Assembly: GCF_026163565.1 (NCBI RefSeq) | Contig: NZ_JAPDKN010000016.1 | Coordinates: 90,847 to 154,846, forward strand | Source: Chryseobacterium sp. YIM B08800 | GTDB taxonomy: Bacteria > Bacteroidota > Bacteroidia > Flavobacteriales > Weeksellaceae | DNA length: 64,000 nt | Direction of reading: 5' to 3' | Part shown: one piece after another, positions 26,846 to 36,330 of the stretch | How the letters are laid out: every line of letters starts with the position of its first letter | How positions within the stretch are numbered: the first letter of the stretch is position 1 | Position numbers and translations under genes: made by a program | The notes under the pieces: generated by a model | Seen by the model: only the letters and a program-made list of their open reading frames with translations | The model's database searches: none | What the model was told of the DNA's origin: nothing

Positions 26846-27088
26846 ATGGAAATTAAAATCAGTTTAGACGAATATGCAGATGTTCCTTTCATTAAAAAAC
26901 TTTTGTCTCAGATAAAAGGAATTAATCATATTGAGATTTCTGAAAACGATAAAACTTATTCGTGGGAAGAGATTGAGAATTCTGAAAATTTTGGAAAGGT
27001 TATGGAACAAAGTGAAAATGATTACAGAAATGGAAATCATCAAGAATTAACAGATGATTTGTTAGACGATATTTTTGATAGAAAATGA
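26846..27088 (+). CDS. Antitoxin-like protein of a ParE/RelE-type module
   Basis: 80 residues, small and acidic. Its stop overlaps the toxin-like ATG by 4 bp (ATGA), the usual coupled order of antitoxin then toxin. The N-terminus has the pattern KKLLSQIKGINHIEI, shared with the orphan gene at 27453-27671. No known DNA-binding fold is clear. Antitoxin role is inferred from size, order and neighbour. Confidence 0.68.
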   Translation: MEIKISLDEYADVPFIKKLLSQIKGINHIEISENDKTYSWEEIENSENFGKVMEQSENDYRNGNHQELTDDLLDDIFDRK

Positions 27089-27393
27089 AAGTTGAAGTTT
27101 CAAGAACTGCGCAAATTTCTTTGGAAGAAATAATAGATTTTCTAAAGATAAATTGGACAAAAAAAGAAATTAATACTTTGAAAGTTTATATTAAAAATTT
27201 CAGACAAGTTATAAAAGATGGAATAATACAATATCAATCTTTAGAAAATTACACAAATATTAGATTTACTCTCATAGGAAAAAAGCAAGTGAAACTTTTT
27301 TATGAAATTAAAAAAGACTTAGTTATCATAAAACTTTTTTGGCATTGTAAACAAAATCCTAATAAATTGATGACAATTTTAAATCAAAAATAA
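27085..27393 (+). CDS. ParE/RelE-superfamily toxin-like protein
   Basis: 102 residues. It begins with a helix pair, VSRTAQISLEEIIDFLKINW, and ends with beta strands around IRFTLIGKKQVKLFYEIKKD, VIIKLFWHCKQNPNKL, the fold order of RelE/ParE toxins. Such proteins cleave ribosome-bound mRNA or poison gyrase; which applies cannot be told. The ATG overlaps the antitoxin stop by 4 bp, and a hairpin with a T-run follows. Confidence 0.75.
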   Translation: MKVEVSRTAQISLEEIIDFLKINWTKKEINTLKVYIKNFRQVIKDGIIQYQSLENYTNIRFTLIGKKQVKLFYEIKKDLVIIKLFWHCKQNPNKLMTILNQK

Positions 27394-27394
27394 G

Positions 27395-27418
27395 GTGAAG
27401 TTAAGCTTCACTTTTTTT
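27395..27418 (+). terminator. Terminator after the toxin-like gene
   Basis: Stem gtgaag / cttcac with a 5-nt loop followed by seven T. Confidence 0.75.
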
Positions 27419-27452
27419 GTAACTTTCACGCCAAAATATCTACTTATCACTT

Positions 27453-27671
27453 ATGAAATCACTGAAAATTAGCATTGAAGAAAATACGGATGTTGAAAAA
27501 TTAAAAGAACTTTTACTTCAGGTGAAAGGAATTAATGATATTGAAATTATCGACGACGAAAATCCTGAAAGTGAACTGAAAAAAGCGTTTGCAAAAACTA
27601 AAGAACAGTTGAAGAAAGGTGATTACGAAACATTGGTCAACGATATTTTTGATATTCTGATTAAAAAATAA
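27453..27671 (+). CDS. Orphan antitoxin-like protein, paralogue of 26846-27088
   Basis: 72 residues, acidic. It shares the LLLQVKGINDIEI segment and overall layout with the antitoxin-like protein 365 bp upstream but has no toxin gene behind it; the next gene is an aminopeptidase 28 bp later. It may be a left-over or free-standing antitoxin that still blocks a toxin, or a regulator. Function inferred from similarity only. Confidence 0.6.
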   Translation: MKSLKISIEENTDVEKLKELLLQVKGINDIEIIDDENPESELKKAFAKTKEQLKKGDYETLVNDIFDILIKK

Positions 27672-27699
27672 TTCAAAAAAAATAATAATATAGAAAAGG

Positions 27700-30210
27700 A
27701 TGAGAAAAGCCATTTTATCTATCGCAATACTTGGAGTTTTATTCTCCGCAAATGTATCTGCACAAACAGAAACTTCGGGAAGAGAAAAAGTCTACAGAGC
27801 AACACATACAAAAGTTACAGAGCTTAAACATACCAAACTTAAAGTTAATTTTGATTATCAAAAAGAGCAGATGAATGGTGAAGAATGGTTAACGGCTTCT
27901 CCGTATTTTTATCCTTCTAATGAATTGACGCTTGATGCAAAAGGAATGTTGATTCATGAAGTGGCTTTAGATAATAACGGCAAAAAATCTCCTTTAAAAT
28001 ATGATTATAAAAATGATGTTTTAAAGATAAATTTAGATAAAACGTATACAAGAAATCAGGATTATACGGTTTACATCAAGTACACTTCCCGTCCGAATGA
28101 AGTGAAACAAGAGGGAAGTGCAGCAATCAACGATGCAAAAGGTCTTTATTTCATCAATGCTCAAGGAAAAGAAGCTGATAAACCAACGCAAATCTGGACT
28201 CAGGGCGAAACTGAATCTTCTTCAGCGTGGTTTCCAACAATCGATAAACCGAATCAGAAGACCACTCAGGAAATCTACATGACTGTTCCTGATAAATACG
28301 TTACCCTTTCTAACGGGATTTTAAAAGAATCAAAAAAAGAATCCAACGATTTAAGAACCGACCATTGGGTGATGGATAAAAGACATTCTACCTACCTTTT
28401 CTTTATGGGAGTTGGTGATTATGCCGTTGTAAAAGACAAATGGAAAAATATTCCTGTAGATTATTATATCGAAAAAGCATACGAACCGTATGCAAAGCAG
28501 ATTTACGGAAACACTCCGGAAATGATCGATTTTTTCTCTAAAAAATTAGGTTACGATTATCCTTGGGCAAAATATGCTCAAATTTCTGGTAGAGATTACG
28601 TTTCCGGAGCGATGGAAAATACCACAGCAACGCTTCACGGAAGTGATATTCTTCAAAAACCGGGACAATTAATTGATGAGAACAAATGGGAAGATACCAT
28701 CGCTCATGAATTATTTCACCATTGGTTTGGAGATTTAGTTACTGCAGAAAGCTGGAGTAATCTTACGGTAAATGAATCTTTTGCTAACTATTCAGAATAT
28801 CTTTGGAACGAATATAAATACGGAAAAGACCAGGCAGATTATCATCAGATGGAAGATGTGAATCATTACATTCACAATCCTTCAGATTTCAAAAAAGATT
28901 TGGTAAGATTTGATTACGGTTCTCGTGAAGATGTTTTTGACTTGGTAACGTATCAAAAAGGAGGCGGAATTCTTCATATGTTGAGAAATTATTTGGGTGA
29001 TGATGCATTCTTCGCAGGAGTTACAGATTATCTTAAAACCAACGAATATAAAAATGCCGAAGCACATCAGTTGAGATTATCTTTTGAAAAAGTTTCTGGT
29101 AAAGATTTAAATTGGTTCTTTAATCAGTGGTATTTTGGAAGCGGAAACCCAAAATTAAATTATACTTACACTTTCGAGCCTGTAAAAAAACAGGTTACGG
29201 TTACATTGAATCAATCTCAGGATCTACCTTTTGAATTTCCTTTGGCTATTGATGTTTATGATAACGGCAAACCAAAAAGATATAATGTTTGGGCGAATGC
29301 GACTGCAAAAAATACTTTTACTTTCGATTCGTCTAAAAATCCGGATTTAATTAATATCAATGCGGACGGAGTTTTGTTAGCTGATGTTACTGAATCTAAA
29401 ACTCCGGAGCAGAATTTCCTGCAGTTTACCAATTCTAAAGAGTTTAAAAGCAAATACATCGCTTTGAACGCCATAAAAGATCAGGTGGGTAAAAATCCGG
29501 CAGCTACAAAATTATTGGCAGCAGCTATAAAAGATCCTTTCTTCAGAATCAGAATGAAAGCTTTGGAACTGATGGATCTAAGCAATTCTGAGCAGATGAA
29601 AGCTTTGGGAAGCGATGTTGAAAAGCTGGCTTCAAATGATCCTAAAACTTTGGTTCAGGGTGTTGCAATTGCGGCTTTAGCAAAAACGAAAGACAAAAAA
29701 TATACTCCGATTTTTGAAAAAGGCGTAAATGCGGTTTCCAATTCTGTAAAAGTAAACTCTTTGGCAGCAATTATCGCAGTAGATCCTTCAAAAGTAAATG
29801 GTTTAGCTGATAAAATTGAACTGGATGGTGCTTCTGAAGAAATGCTTACTCAGTTATTGCCTGTTGTGGTTAAAAATAAAGTGACTTCTCAGATGGCAAA
29901 TATTGCTTCGATTGCAGCATTTTATCCTTTTGTGAAATTCCAGAATCCTGAATTGGGAAAAGTGGCTGAAGAAGGCTATAACTGGATCATGTCTTCGGAT
30001 AATTTAAAAGCTACAGAAAGTATTACAAAAATTTTAGATCAGGCTAAAGGACAAATGGGAGATAATCCGCAAGTAAAAATGATGATTACTCAAATGTTAA
30101 AAGATGGTCTGAATAAGAAAATGGAACTTCTTAAGCAAAATCCTCAAAAAGCATCAAGCATCAATCCGCAAATTGATGCAATCAATAAAGCAATTGAAAA
30201 TTTTAAATAA
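27700..30210 (+). CDS. Exported M1 family aminopeptidase
   Basis: 836 residues with a signal peptide ending SAQ (residue 22). The peptidase domain has the exopeptidase motif GAMEN (303-307) and zinc site HELFHHWFGD (His336, Glu337, His340) with the third ligand Glu359 in NESFANYSEYL, the exact M1 spacing. The C-terminal 260 residues are helical HEAT-like repeats (KLLAAAIKDPFFRIRMKA). It removes N-terminal residues from peptides, probably in the periplasm, releasing amino acids. Confidence 0.92.
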   Translation: MRKAILSIAILGVLFSANVSAQTETSGREKVYRATHTKVTELKHTKLKVNFDYQKEQMNGEEWLTASPYFYPSNELTLDAKGMLIHEVALDNNGKKSPLKYDYKNDVLKINLDKTYTRNQDYTVYIKYTSRPNEVKQEGSAAINDAKGLYFINAQGKEADKPTQIWTQGETESSSAWFPTIDKPNQKTTQEIYMTVPDKYVTLSNGILKESKKESNDLRTDHWVMDKRHSTYLFFMGVGDYAVVKDKWKNIPVDYYIEKAYEPYAKQIYGNTPEMIDFFSKKLGYDYPWAKYAQISGRDYVSGAMENTTATLHGSDILQKPGQLIDENKWEDTIAHELFHHWFGDLVTAESWSNLTVNESFANYSEYLWNEYKYGKDQADYHQMEDVNHYIHNPSDFKKDLVRFDYGSREDVFDLVTYQKGGGILHMLRNYLGDDAFFAGVTDYLKTNEYKNAEAHQLRLSFEKVSGKDLNWFFNQWYFGSGNPKLNYTYTFEPVKKQVTVTLNQSQDLPFEFPLAIDVYDNGKPKRYNVWANATAKNTFTFDSSKNPDLININADGVLLADVTESKTPEQNFLQFTNSKEFKSKYIALNAIKDQVGKNPAATKLLAAAIKDPFFRIRMKALELMDLSNSEQMKALGSDVEKLASNDPKTLVQGVAIAALAKTKDKKYTPIFEKGVNAVSNSVKVNSLAAIIAVDPSKVNGLADKIELDGASEEMLTQLLPVVVKNKVTSQMANIASIAAFYPFVKFQNPELGKVAEEGYNWIMSSDNLKATESITKILDQAKGQMGDNPQVKMMITQMLKDGLNKKMELLKQNPQKASSINPQIDAINKAIENFK

Positions 30211-30230
30211 AAATTAATAAGAATTTTACC

Positions 30231-30258
30231 AAAACCACTGCATCAGTAGTGGTTTTTT
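30231..30258 (+). terminator. Terminator after the aminopeptidase gene
   Basis: Stem aaaaccact / agtggtttt, 8-nt loop, then a T run. Confidence 0.8.
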
Positions 30259-30310
30259 TATTTTTCATAAATAATTATATTTGATTATTTGGTAATGTAA
30301 TATCATATTT

Positions 30311-30342
30311 ATTGTGTTTTTGTAAAATATATTATATATTTG
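30311..30342 (+). promoter_or_regulatory. Candidate promoter of the T9SS gene at 30371
   Basis: ATTG at 30311-30314 and TATATTTG at 30335-30342 with a 20-bp spacer approximate TTTG / TAnnTTTG. The -33 box has one mismatch. Confidence 0.45.
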
Positions 30343-30370
30343 ATGTTGAACTATTAATAAAAGATGATTT

Positions 30371-31198
30371 ATGAAAACAAAACTATTCTCTAAAATTTTA
30401 TCAAAACGCCTATACACTGCAATAGCAGTTCTTGGGATTACGTTTTCGAATGCACAGATTACCACGTTTCCGTGGACAGAAACTTTTGAAGATAACTCAC
30501 CAACAAGAGGTGACTGGACTCAAATTTACGAAGTAAATAATATGTCTTGGACTTTTGCTTCCACATCTTCAACAGGTAGTGTAAGTACAGCTTACGAAGG
30601 AGTAAAGTTTGCAAATTATCCCGGTACATCTCACAACTTTGATAAAACAAAATTGGTAAGTCCTGTATTAAATTTATCTTCAGTTACTAATCCAACGGTA
30701 AGCTTTTATTACATCAATAAGTTGTGGAGTCCCGACCTAAACTGGTTAAGAGTTTTTTACAGAACTTCTGCTACTGGAACCTGGACCCAGCTTGCTGAGT
30801 TCCATTCTAATATTACAACTTGGACTTCTTCCGGAGCTATTGCAATTCCTCCTACAACTTATCAGATTGCTATCGAATGCGAAACTGATTATGGATATTC
30901 TACATTAGTGGATGCAGTAGTTGTTTCAGGAGCTAGTTTAAGTGTAAAAGATGTGACGAAATCTGCAAAATCTTCAATCAGCTATTATCCAAATCCTGTC
31001 GGAAATACTTTGAACTATAAGAGCAGTGAAAAAGTAAATGATATTACTATTTATAACAATGCCGGTCAAAAGATTCAGTATCATAAAACAGATTCAAATC
31101 AAGGTAGTTTAGATGTTTCTGCATTGCCAAGTGGAGTGTATATGATTTCTGGTAAAACAGCATTAGGTACAGAATCATTCAAAATGATTAAAAAGTAA
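30371..31198 (+). CDS. T9SS type A sorting-domain protein
   Basis: 275 residues. The signal peptide (ending FSNAQ, about residue 29) is followed by a domain at 33-200 beginning TTFPWTETFEDNSPTRGDW, a pattern seen in the choice-of-anchor and cleaved-adhesin/MAM-like beta-sandwich domains of T9SS cargo. The C-terminal 70 residues are the sorting tail with YYPNPVGNTL and TIYNNAGQKIQYH. Secreted or surface-attached; function unknown. Confidence 0.82.
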   Translation: MKTKLFSKILSKRLYTAIAVLGITFSNAQITTFPWTETFEDNSPTRGDWTQIYEVNNMSWTFASTSSTGSVSTAYEGVKFANYPGTSHNFDKTKLVSPVLNLSSVTNPTVSFYYINKLWSPDLNWLRVFYRTSATGTWTQLAEFHSNITTWTSSGAIAIPPTTYQIAIECETDYGYSTLVDAVVVSGASLSVKDVTKSAKSSISYYPNPVGNTLNYKSSEKVNDITIYNNAGQKIQYHKTDSNQGSLDVSALPSGVYMISGKTALGTESFKMIKK

Positions 31199-31235
31199 TT
31201 TAAATTTTAACCAATTAAATACATGTTATTTTCAG

Positions 31236-31261
31236 AGCACTTCGAAAGAGGTGCTTTTTTG
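31236..31261 (+). terminator. Terminator after the T9SS gene
   Basis: Stem agcacttc / gaggtgct (one G-U pair) with a GAAA loop, then a T run. Confidence 0.8.
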
Positions 31262-31353
31262 TTAATGTAATTTTGTGTAATCGGCAAAAAAATAGACGAT
31301 TCTCCAGTATTTTTTATTACATCTTTCATAAATTCGTTTAAAATTTGACGATT

Positions 31354-32682
31354 ATGAGTTTTGGAATTGAGGCAGCAAGTTATTATGTGCCTTCTTTGTA
31401 TTTGAAAATTAAAGATTTAGCAGAAAAAAGAGGAATTGAACCTGCAAAACTGGAAAAAGGATTAGGCTTACATAAAATGGGATTTCCCGATGTACATGAA
31501 GATGCTGCTACATTCGCTGCAGAAGCTTTATTAAAATTAATAAAAGACTACCAAATCAATCCCAAAGAAATCTCACGTATTTATTTAGGAACTGAAAGCG
31601 CAATCGATGCCGCTAAACCAACAGCTTCCTATGCAATGCAGATGATAGAAAAAGTTTTGGAAGCAGAGTTTGGAGAAAGATGTTTCAAAAACTGTGATGT
31701 GGTAGATATGACTTTTGCTTGCATTGGCGCAGTAGATGCGCTTCATAATTCTTTAGATTTTGTAAGAGTAAATCCGGATAAAAAAGCAGTGGTTATTGCA
31801 AGTGATTATGCCAAATATGAGCTGGCTTCATCCGGTGAATATACTCAGGGTGGAGGTGCAGTTGCTTTATTGGTTTCCGCAAAACCTGATTTAATTGAGA
31901 TTGAAAATAATTGGGGGGTTGCTACAGAATCAGTTTTTGATTTTTTTAAACCAAGAAGACATTTCAAAAAAGAAAATTTAAAAAATGCTCCTGAAGCTTT
32001 TCCGGATAAAATAGAAATTTTTACGGATGAACCTATTTTTGACGGGCAATATTCCAACCAATGTTATCAGGATAGGATTAGGGAAGCTTATCAGCATTAT
32101 GAGGAAGTTTCAGGCAAAACAAAACCTTCTAAGAACTGGAAATATCTTATTTTCCATCTTCCGTATGCATTTCATGGGAAAAGAGTTTTTACAGAGATTT
32201 ACAGCTTAGAAAACGGACTCCCTTATTCAAATGCTGACGAACAAAAAGCAGTTGCAAAGTCTGAAAATTACATCGAATTTATCAACAGTAAAATTGAAAA
32301 AACACAACGTGCGTCTTCGGAAATAGGAAATATGTACACCGCTTCAATTTTTATGGCTTTACTTTCAGGTCTACAGACTTCTTTTAATGAAAATGAAGAA
32401 TTAGCCGGTGAAGAAATCGGATTTGTTGGTTATGGAAGCGGTTCAAAATCAAAAGTTTTTGCCGGAAAAGTTTCTGAAAACTGGAAAAATGTGGTTACAA
32501 AATGGGATTTATTTGAAAATCTTAAAAATCGTTTAGCGATTGATTTTGATACTTATGAAAAGCTTCACAGAAAACAATTGGAATATTCTGTAAATCCAGA
32601 TTACAACGGATTTGGTTTAGAATTTGTAGAATTGGAAAATCCTGTGCTGAAAGGAGCGAGGTATTACGCTTATAAAGGATAA
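31354..32682 (+). CDS. Hydroxymethylglutaryl-CoA synthase family protein
   Basis: 442 residues from the ATG at 31354; a TTG three codons upstream is less likely. Catalytic-type Cys lies in MTFACIGAVDAL. The fold is that of thiolase-like condensing enzymes, with FGIEAASYYVPSLYL at the start and YGSGSKSKVFAGKV late. HMG-CoA synthase condenses acetyl-CoA and acetoacetyl-CoA in the mevalonate route to isoprenoids. No other mevalonate gene is in this window. Single gene with its own terminator. Confidence 0.88.
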   Translation: MSFGIEAASYYVPSLYLKIKDLAEKRGIEPAKLEKGLGLHKMGFPDVHEDAATFAAEALLKLIKDYQINPKEISRIYLGTESAIDAAKPTASYAMQMIEKVLEAEFGERCFKNCDVVDMTFACIGAVDALHNSLDFVRVNPDKKAVVIASDYAKYELASSGEYTQGGGAVALLVSAKPDLIEIENNWGVATESVFDFFKPRRHFKKENLKNAPEAFPDKIEIFTDEPIFDGQYSNQCYQDRIREAYQHYEEVSGKTKPSKNWKYLIFHLPYAFHGKRVFTEIYSLENGLPYSNADEQKAVAKSENYIEFINSKIEKTQRASSEIGNMYTASIFMALLSGLQTSFNENEELAGEEIGFVGYGSGSKSKVFAGKVSENWKNVVTKWDLFENLKNRLAIDFDTYEKLHRKQLEYSVNPDYNGFGLEFVELENPVLKGARYYAYKG

Positions 32683-32692
32683 AATAATAAAT

Positions 32693-32722
32693 AAAGCATC
32701 TCAATTGAGGTGCTTTGGTTTT
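32693..32722. terminator. Terminator after the HMG-CoA synthase gene
   Basis: A 12-bp stem (aaagcatctcaa / ttgaggtgcttt, one G-U pair) and a T-rich end. Confidence 0.75.
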
Positions 32723-32723
32723 T

Positions 32724-33497
32724 TCAATATTTATAATAATTATCTAAATACCACAAAATATATTTTTCAAATAAAGAATCTGCGGTCAAGTTTTTTCTTA
32801 AAAGTGATTTTTCTGGAAGTATTTTATTTAAAGTGGTGTTGACATCTAAATTAACAGATAATTTTTTTCCATCTATTGGTTGTCCCAAAGGATTTAAAAA
32901 ATTAAGTATATATTTTTCGTTTTGATAACTAATTATGGCTGAATTCAATCCATGTGAGTAAACTGTTATAATTGAGTCAGATGGCTTAATGGATTCAAGA
33001 TATTTATCAAATATTTTGAACTCTTTAATATCTTTTATTTTCTGTTTTCCAGATTTATCAATTTTCTTTGTTTGTTCATCTCCAATTTTGTAGAAAATAT
33101 TATTTACTTTAATTAGTTTAATGATATCTTGTTTTGATATTGATAACTTTATTTGTTTTCTGATTAGCTCGTAATCGAAATTATTTTTATTTAGACCTAA
33201 TTCGGAGATTAAATTATCAACGAGAGAACTTTTTAAATTCTTTTTTGTAGTATGAATTTCATTGATTGATAATCTGGTATCTTTTTTAGTGGAATCGTTG
33301 TAAATGTAGAATTTCTTTAGTCGTGTGAATTCTAACTTAGAATTATTCTTTTCAGGATAAATTTTAATAAATTCTTGACTGTCATAAATTCCACTTCCAT
33401 CACTTTGATAGCCTGAATTTCGGTATTCAATTTTTATATTTTGAGCTAAAAAATCTTGTGTAAGTAAGAAAACTACAAAAAGAGCGAAAAACCTCAT
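32724..33497 (-). CDS. Exported hypothetical protein
   Basis: 257 residues with a signal peptide (1-18, ending FLAQ). The mature protein has alternating charged and hydrophobic segments, many Lys and Asn, and an opening NIKIEYRNSGYQSDGSG that faintly recalls GLPGLI-type proteins, though the GLPGLI motif is absent. It lies 7 bp past the stop of the AraC gene on the same strand and may be co-transcribed with it. Function unknown. Confidence 0.6.
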   Translation of the reverse strand: MRFFALFVVFLLTQDFLAQNIKIEYRNSGYQSDGSGIYDSQEFIKIYPEKNNSKLEFTRLKKFYIYNDSTKKDTRLSINEIHTTKKNLKSSLVDNLISELGLNKNNFDYELIRKQIKLSISKQDIIKLIKVNNIFYKIGDEQTKKIDKSGKQKIKDIKEFKIFDKYLESIKPSDSIITVYSHGLNSAIISYQNEKYILNFLNPLGQPIDGKKLSVNLDVNTTLNKILPEKSLLRKNLTADSLFEKYILWYLDNYYKY

Positions 33498-33504
33498 AAA
33501 AAAT

Positions 33505-34422
33505 CTAAATAATAATTTTATTCTGATAACTCTTCGGCGTCACTCCAACCAATTGTTTAAAAACCCTTGTGAAATAATTGGTATCAGAAAAACCGGTTTG
33601 AAAAGCGGTTTCCTTGATGCTGTTATTTAAAGCTAAAAGTTCTTTTGCCCTGTTAATGCGTTCCTGAAGAATGAAATCATTGGGAGAAGTTCCCAATTCA
33701 TCTTTAAACATTTTAAAGAAATTTGACTTGCTTACGTAAGCCAGTTTTGCAATGCTGTCAATAGAAAGTTTTTGGTGAATATTTTTCTTGATATAATCTA
33801 CCACAAACCCAATTCTTGATTTATTTTTTGCAATATTTTTTTCTACCATAGTTCTTGCCTGAGTTTGCATCAGCCTGATTAATAATTCCTTTAAAGCAAA
33901 ATCTGCCATAATATCTTTCTGCGAATTATCATCCATTGCAATTCTCATAATATTATTGGTGGCAGAAGCTAAAGACTGATTATTAAACAGAAAATATTCA
34001 TCCAGTTGTATATTCCATGTTGAGGTTTCGTCTACTTTTGGAAGATTATAGTTGAGGTGATTCAGAGAATTTTCAATAAAATCGGGGTTTAAGCTTAAAG
34101 AAATACATTGAGAAGGAGTTTCGTCTGCATCGGGAAAATCGATGACCATGGTTTCTCCGGGAGCGACCAAAACGCTTTCTCCGGGATGATAATCAAAATA
34201 ATTAGTCTTATTTTCCAGCTTCATATGCTTTTTACCTCGAAGCATTGCTGTGAATGCGATGTTGTCAAAATGTAGTTTTACGCCGTAAGCAGACTTGTGA
34301 GTTTCGTAAATGCTAAATTCACAGTTGTTTAGATTGAATAATGTCTGGTTTTCAATCAAGTTCAAAAGCTGGCTTTCCTTCTTTAATTCAGGAGTATTTA
34401 ATAAAAACTTGTTATCATTCAT
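33505..34422 (-). CDS. AraC family regulator, probable activator of the alcohol/aldehyde dehydrogenase genes
   Basis: 305 residues. The N-terminal half is a ligand/dimerisation domain (FNNQSLASATNN and a cupin-like HPGESVLVAPGE). The C-terminal double HTH has SIDSIAKLAYVSKSNFFKMF and ETAFQTGFSDTNYFTRVFKQ. The gene is transcribed divergently from an aldehyde dehydrogenase, with 177 bp between start codons. A 17-bp direct repeat at a 21-bp period in that space is a likely operator. Role as activator is inferred. Confidence 0.88.
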   Translation of the reverse strand: MNDNKFLLNTPELKKESQLLNLIENQTLFNLNNCEFSIYETHKSAYGVKLHFDNIAFTAMLRGKKHMKLENKTNYFDYHPGESVLVAPGETMVIDFPDADETPSQCISLSLNPDFIENSLNHLNYNLPKVDETSTWNIQLDEYFLFNNQSLASATNNIMRIAMDDNSQKDIMADFALKELLIRLMQTQARTMVEKNIAKNKSRIGFVVDYIKKNIHQKLSIDSIAKLAYVSKSNFFKMFKDELGTSPNDFILQERINRAKELLALNNSIKETAFQTGFSDTNYFTRVFKQLVGVTPKSYQNKIII

Positions 34423-34509
34423 TTCTAAACATTTTTCAAGACCTGTCTATTCAAATATAGAAATTAATTGAGGAATTCTTTGTTAATGAAATGATAAAAT
34501 TAGAATGAT

Positions 34510-34547
34510 GTAGGATTTTAGTATTCTTTTGTAGGATTCTGCTATTC
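34510..34547 (+). promoter_or_regulatory. Candidate AraC operator: two 17-bp direct half-sites
   Basis: gtaggattttagtattc (34510-34526) and gtaggattctgctattc (34531-34547) agree at 14 of 17 positions, with 4 bp between, so the period is 21 bp. AraC-family proteins classically bind two such 17-bp direct half-sites with 4 bp between (araI1/araI2). The pair ends about 18 bp before a TAATTTG -7-like box near 34566, suiting activation of the aldehyde dehydrogenase gene. Confidence 0.7.
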
Positions 34548-34599
34548 AATTCTCTTAGCTGTGTGTAATTTGGCTTTAGATAAAATTAAACTTACTAAT

Positions 34600-36129
34600 A
34601 TGAGCACAACAACAGAACAACAATCATCTACCACTTTACAGTGGCCGGAGTTTAAAAATCAATACAATAATTACATTGACGGAAAGTTTACAGCACCGGT
34701 TAACGGGCAGTATTTTGATGTAGTTTCACCAGTTGATGGAAAAGTTTTCACTCAGGCAGCACACTCATCAAAAGAAGATTTAGAATTGGCAGTAAATGCT
34801 GCAGAAAAAGCATTCGAAACATGGAAAAACACTTCATCTACTGAAAGAAGTATTATCCTGAATAAAATAGCTGATAGAATTGAGCAGAATTTAGAATATA
34901 TCGCAACCGTTGAAACGATTGATAACGGTAAAGCGGTAAGAGAAACTTTGGCAGCTGATATTCCTTTGGCAGTTGACCATTTCAGATATTTTGCATCGGT
35001 CATCAGAGCAGAAGAAGGCTCTCACAACGAATTAGATAAAGACACCGTTTCATTAATCGTACATGAACCATTAGGTGTTATTGCACAAATTATTCCTTGG
35101 AATTTCCCAATCCTTATGGCAGTTTGGAAATTAGCTCCGGCTTTGGCAGCTGGAAATTGCGTAGTCTTAAAGCCTGCAGAAAGTACACCGGTCTCTATTT
35201 TAGTTTTAATGGAACTCATTGGCGATTTGCTTCCGGCGGGAGTGGTGAATATCGTTAATGGTTTCGGAGCAGAATTAGGAAGAGCTTTGGTGACCAACCC
35301 AAAAGTGAACAAAGCAGCATTTACAGGTTCTACAGCAACGGGGCGTTTGGTAATGCAGTATGCAACAGAAAATATCATTCCGGTGACTTTAGAATTGGGA
35401 GGTAAATCTCCAAACGTATTCTTCAGTTCGGTGATGGATGCAGACGATGCATTTTTAGATAAAGCCATTGAAGGAGCAGTACTTTTCGCTTTAAATCAGG
35501 GTGAAATTTGTACTTGCCCGTCAAGATTATTGGTGCAGGAAGATATTGCAGACGCTTTCATTGCAAAAGTTATCGAAAGAGTAAAAGCAATCAAAGTAGG
35601 AAATCCTTTAGATAAAACAGTGATGATGGGAGCTCAGGCTTCAAAAATTCAGAAAGACAAGATTCTTTCTTATATCAAACTGGGTAAAGAAGAAGGTGCA
35701 GAAGTTTTAGTTGGTGGCGATGTAAATCATGTTGGAGAAGGTTTAGATGAAGGATATTACATTCAGCCGACCATTTTCAAAGGAAACAACAGGATGAGAA
35801 TCTTCCAGGAAGAAATTTTCGGACCGGTTCTCGCGTTCACAACCTTCAAAGACGAAGAAGAAGGAATTAAAATTGCCAATGATACGATTTACGGATTGGG
35901 AGCAGGAGTTTGGACGAGAGATGCGCACCAGTTGTACAATGTGCCACGTCAGATTCAGGCGGGTAGAGTTTGGGTCAATCAATATCACTCATATCCTGCA
36001 GGAGCTCCATTTGGAGGCTACAAACAGTCGGGTATTGGTAGAGAAAACCACAAAATGATGTTAGACCATTACCGTCAAACCAAAAACATGTTGATTTCAT
36101 ACAACAAAAACAAATTAGGATTCTTTTAA
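34600..36129 (+). CDS. NAD-dependent aldehyde dehydrogenase, ExaC/acetaldehyde dehydrogenase type
   Basis: 509 residues from the ATG at 34600 (MSTTTEQ); the frame is open to a GTG at 34561 that would add 13 residues and overlap the promoter. The domain shows [19 protein letters not shown] (cofactor), [12 protein letters not shown] with the general-base Glu, and catalytic Cys in [11 protein letters not shown]. It oxidises short-chain aldehydes, probably acetaldehyde, to acids. With the alcohol dehydrogenase and DUF779 genes it forms an alcohol/aldehyde detoxification or catabolic set, controlled by the divergent AraC protein. Confidence 0.92.
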   Translation: MSTTTEQQSSTTLQWPEFKNQYNNYIDGKFTAPVNGQYFDVVSPVDGKVFTQAAHSSKEDLELAVNAAEKAFETWKNTSSTERSIILNKIADRIEQNLEYIATVETIDNGKAVRETLAADIPLAVDHFRYFASVIRAEEGSHNELDKDTVSLIVHEPLGVIAQIIPWNFPILMAVWKLAPALAAGNCVVLKPAESTPVSILVLMELIGDLLPAGVVNIVNGFGAELGRALVTNPKVNKAAFTGSTATGRLVMQYATENIIPVTLELGGKSPNVFFSSVMDADDAFLDKAIEGAVLFALNQGEICTCPSRLLVQEDIADAFIAKVIERVKAIKVGNPLDKTVMMGAQASKIQKDKILSYIKLGKEEGAEVLVGGDVNHVGEGLDEGYYIQPTIFKGNNRMRIFQEEIFGPVLAFTTFKDEEEGIKIANDTIYGLGAGVWTRDAHQLYNVPRQIQAGRVWVNQYHSYPAGAPFGGYKQSGIGRENHKMMLDHYRQTKNMLISYNKNKLGFF

Positions 36130-36140
36130 TTTTTAAATAC

Positions 36141-36276
36141 TAGGGGCGTGCCCGTTTGCCTTGGCTTTGGTCAGGGCAAAACGGTCGGGCTATTCAGGGC
36201 TGCACTTCGTTTCGGTACTCCGCTTCGCTCCGCACTCTCGCTTTCAGCGAGACCCTTACTATCCCTCACGCAAAAA
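36141..36276 (+). repeat. GC-rich hairpin-rich intergenic element
   Basis: About 136 bp clearly richer in GC than its surroundings. It opens with aggggcgtgcccgtttgcc and includes a stem near 36151-36186 (cccgtttgcc against gggcaaaacggtcggg) and a smaller cgctttcagcg hairpin. The layout resembles a dispersed flavobacterial intergenic element; a degenerate relative occurs at 43263-43345. Untranslated. Confidence 0.55.
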
Positions 36277-36330
36277 AGTACATTTATTCTTCCCTTGTCT
36301 GAACTCTTCAGATGAGCAGGAATTTTTATG

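Noticed and set aside
35022..35468. 148-codon open frame antisense to the aldehyde dehydrogenase gene
   Set aside because: Shadow of a strongly conserved enzyme, no independent signals.
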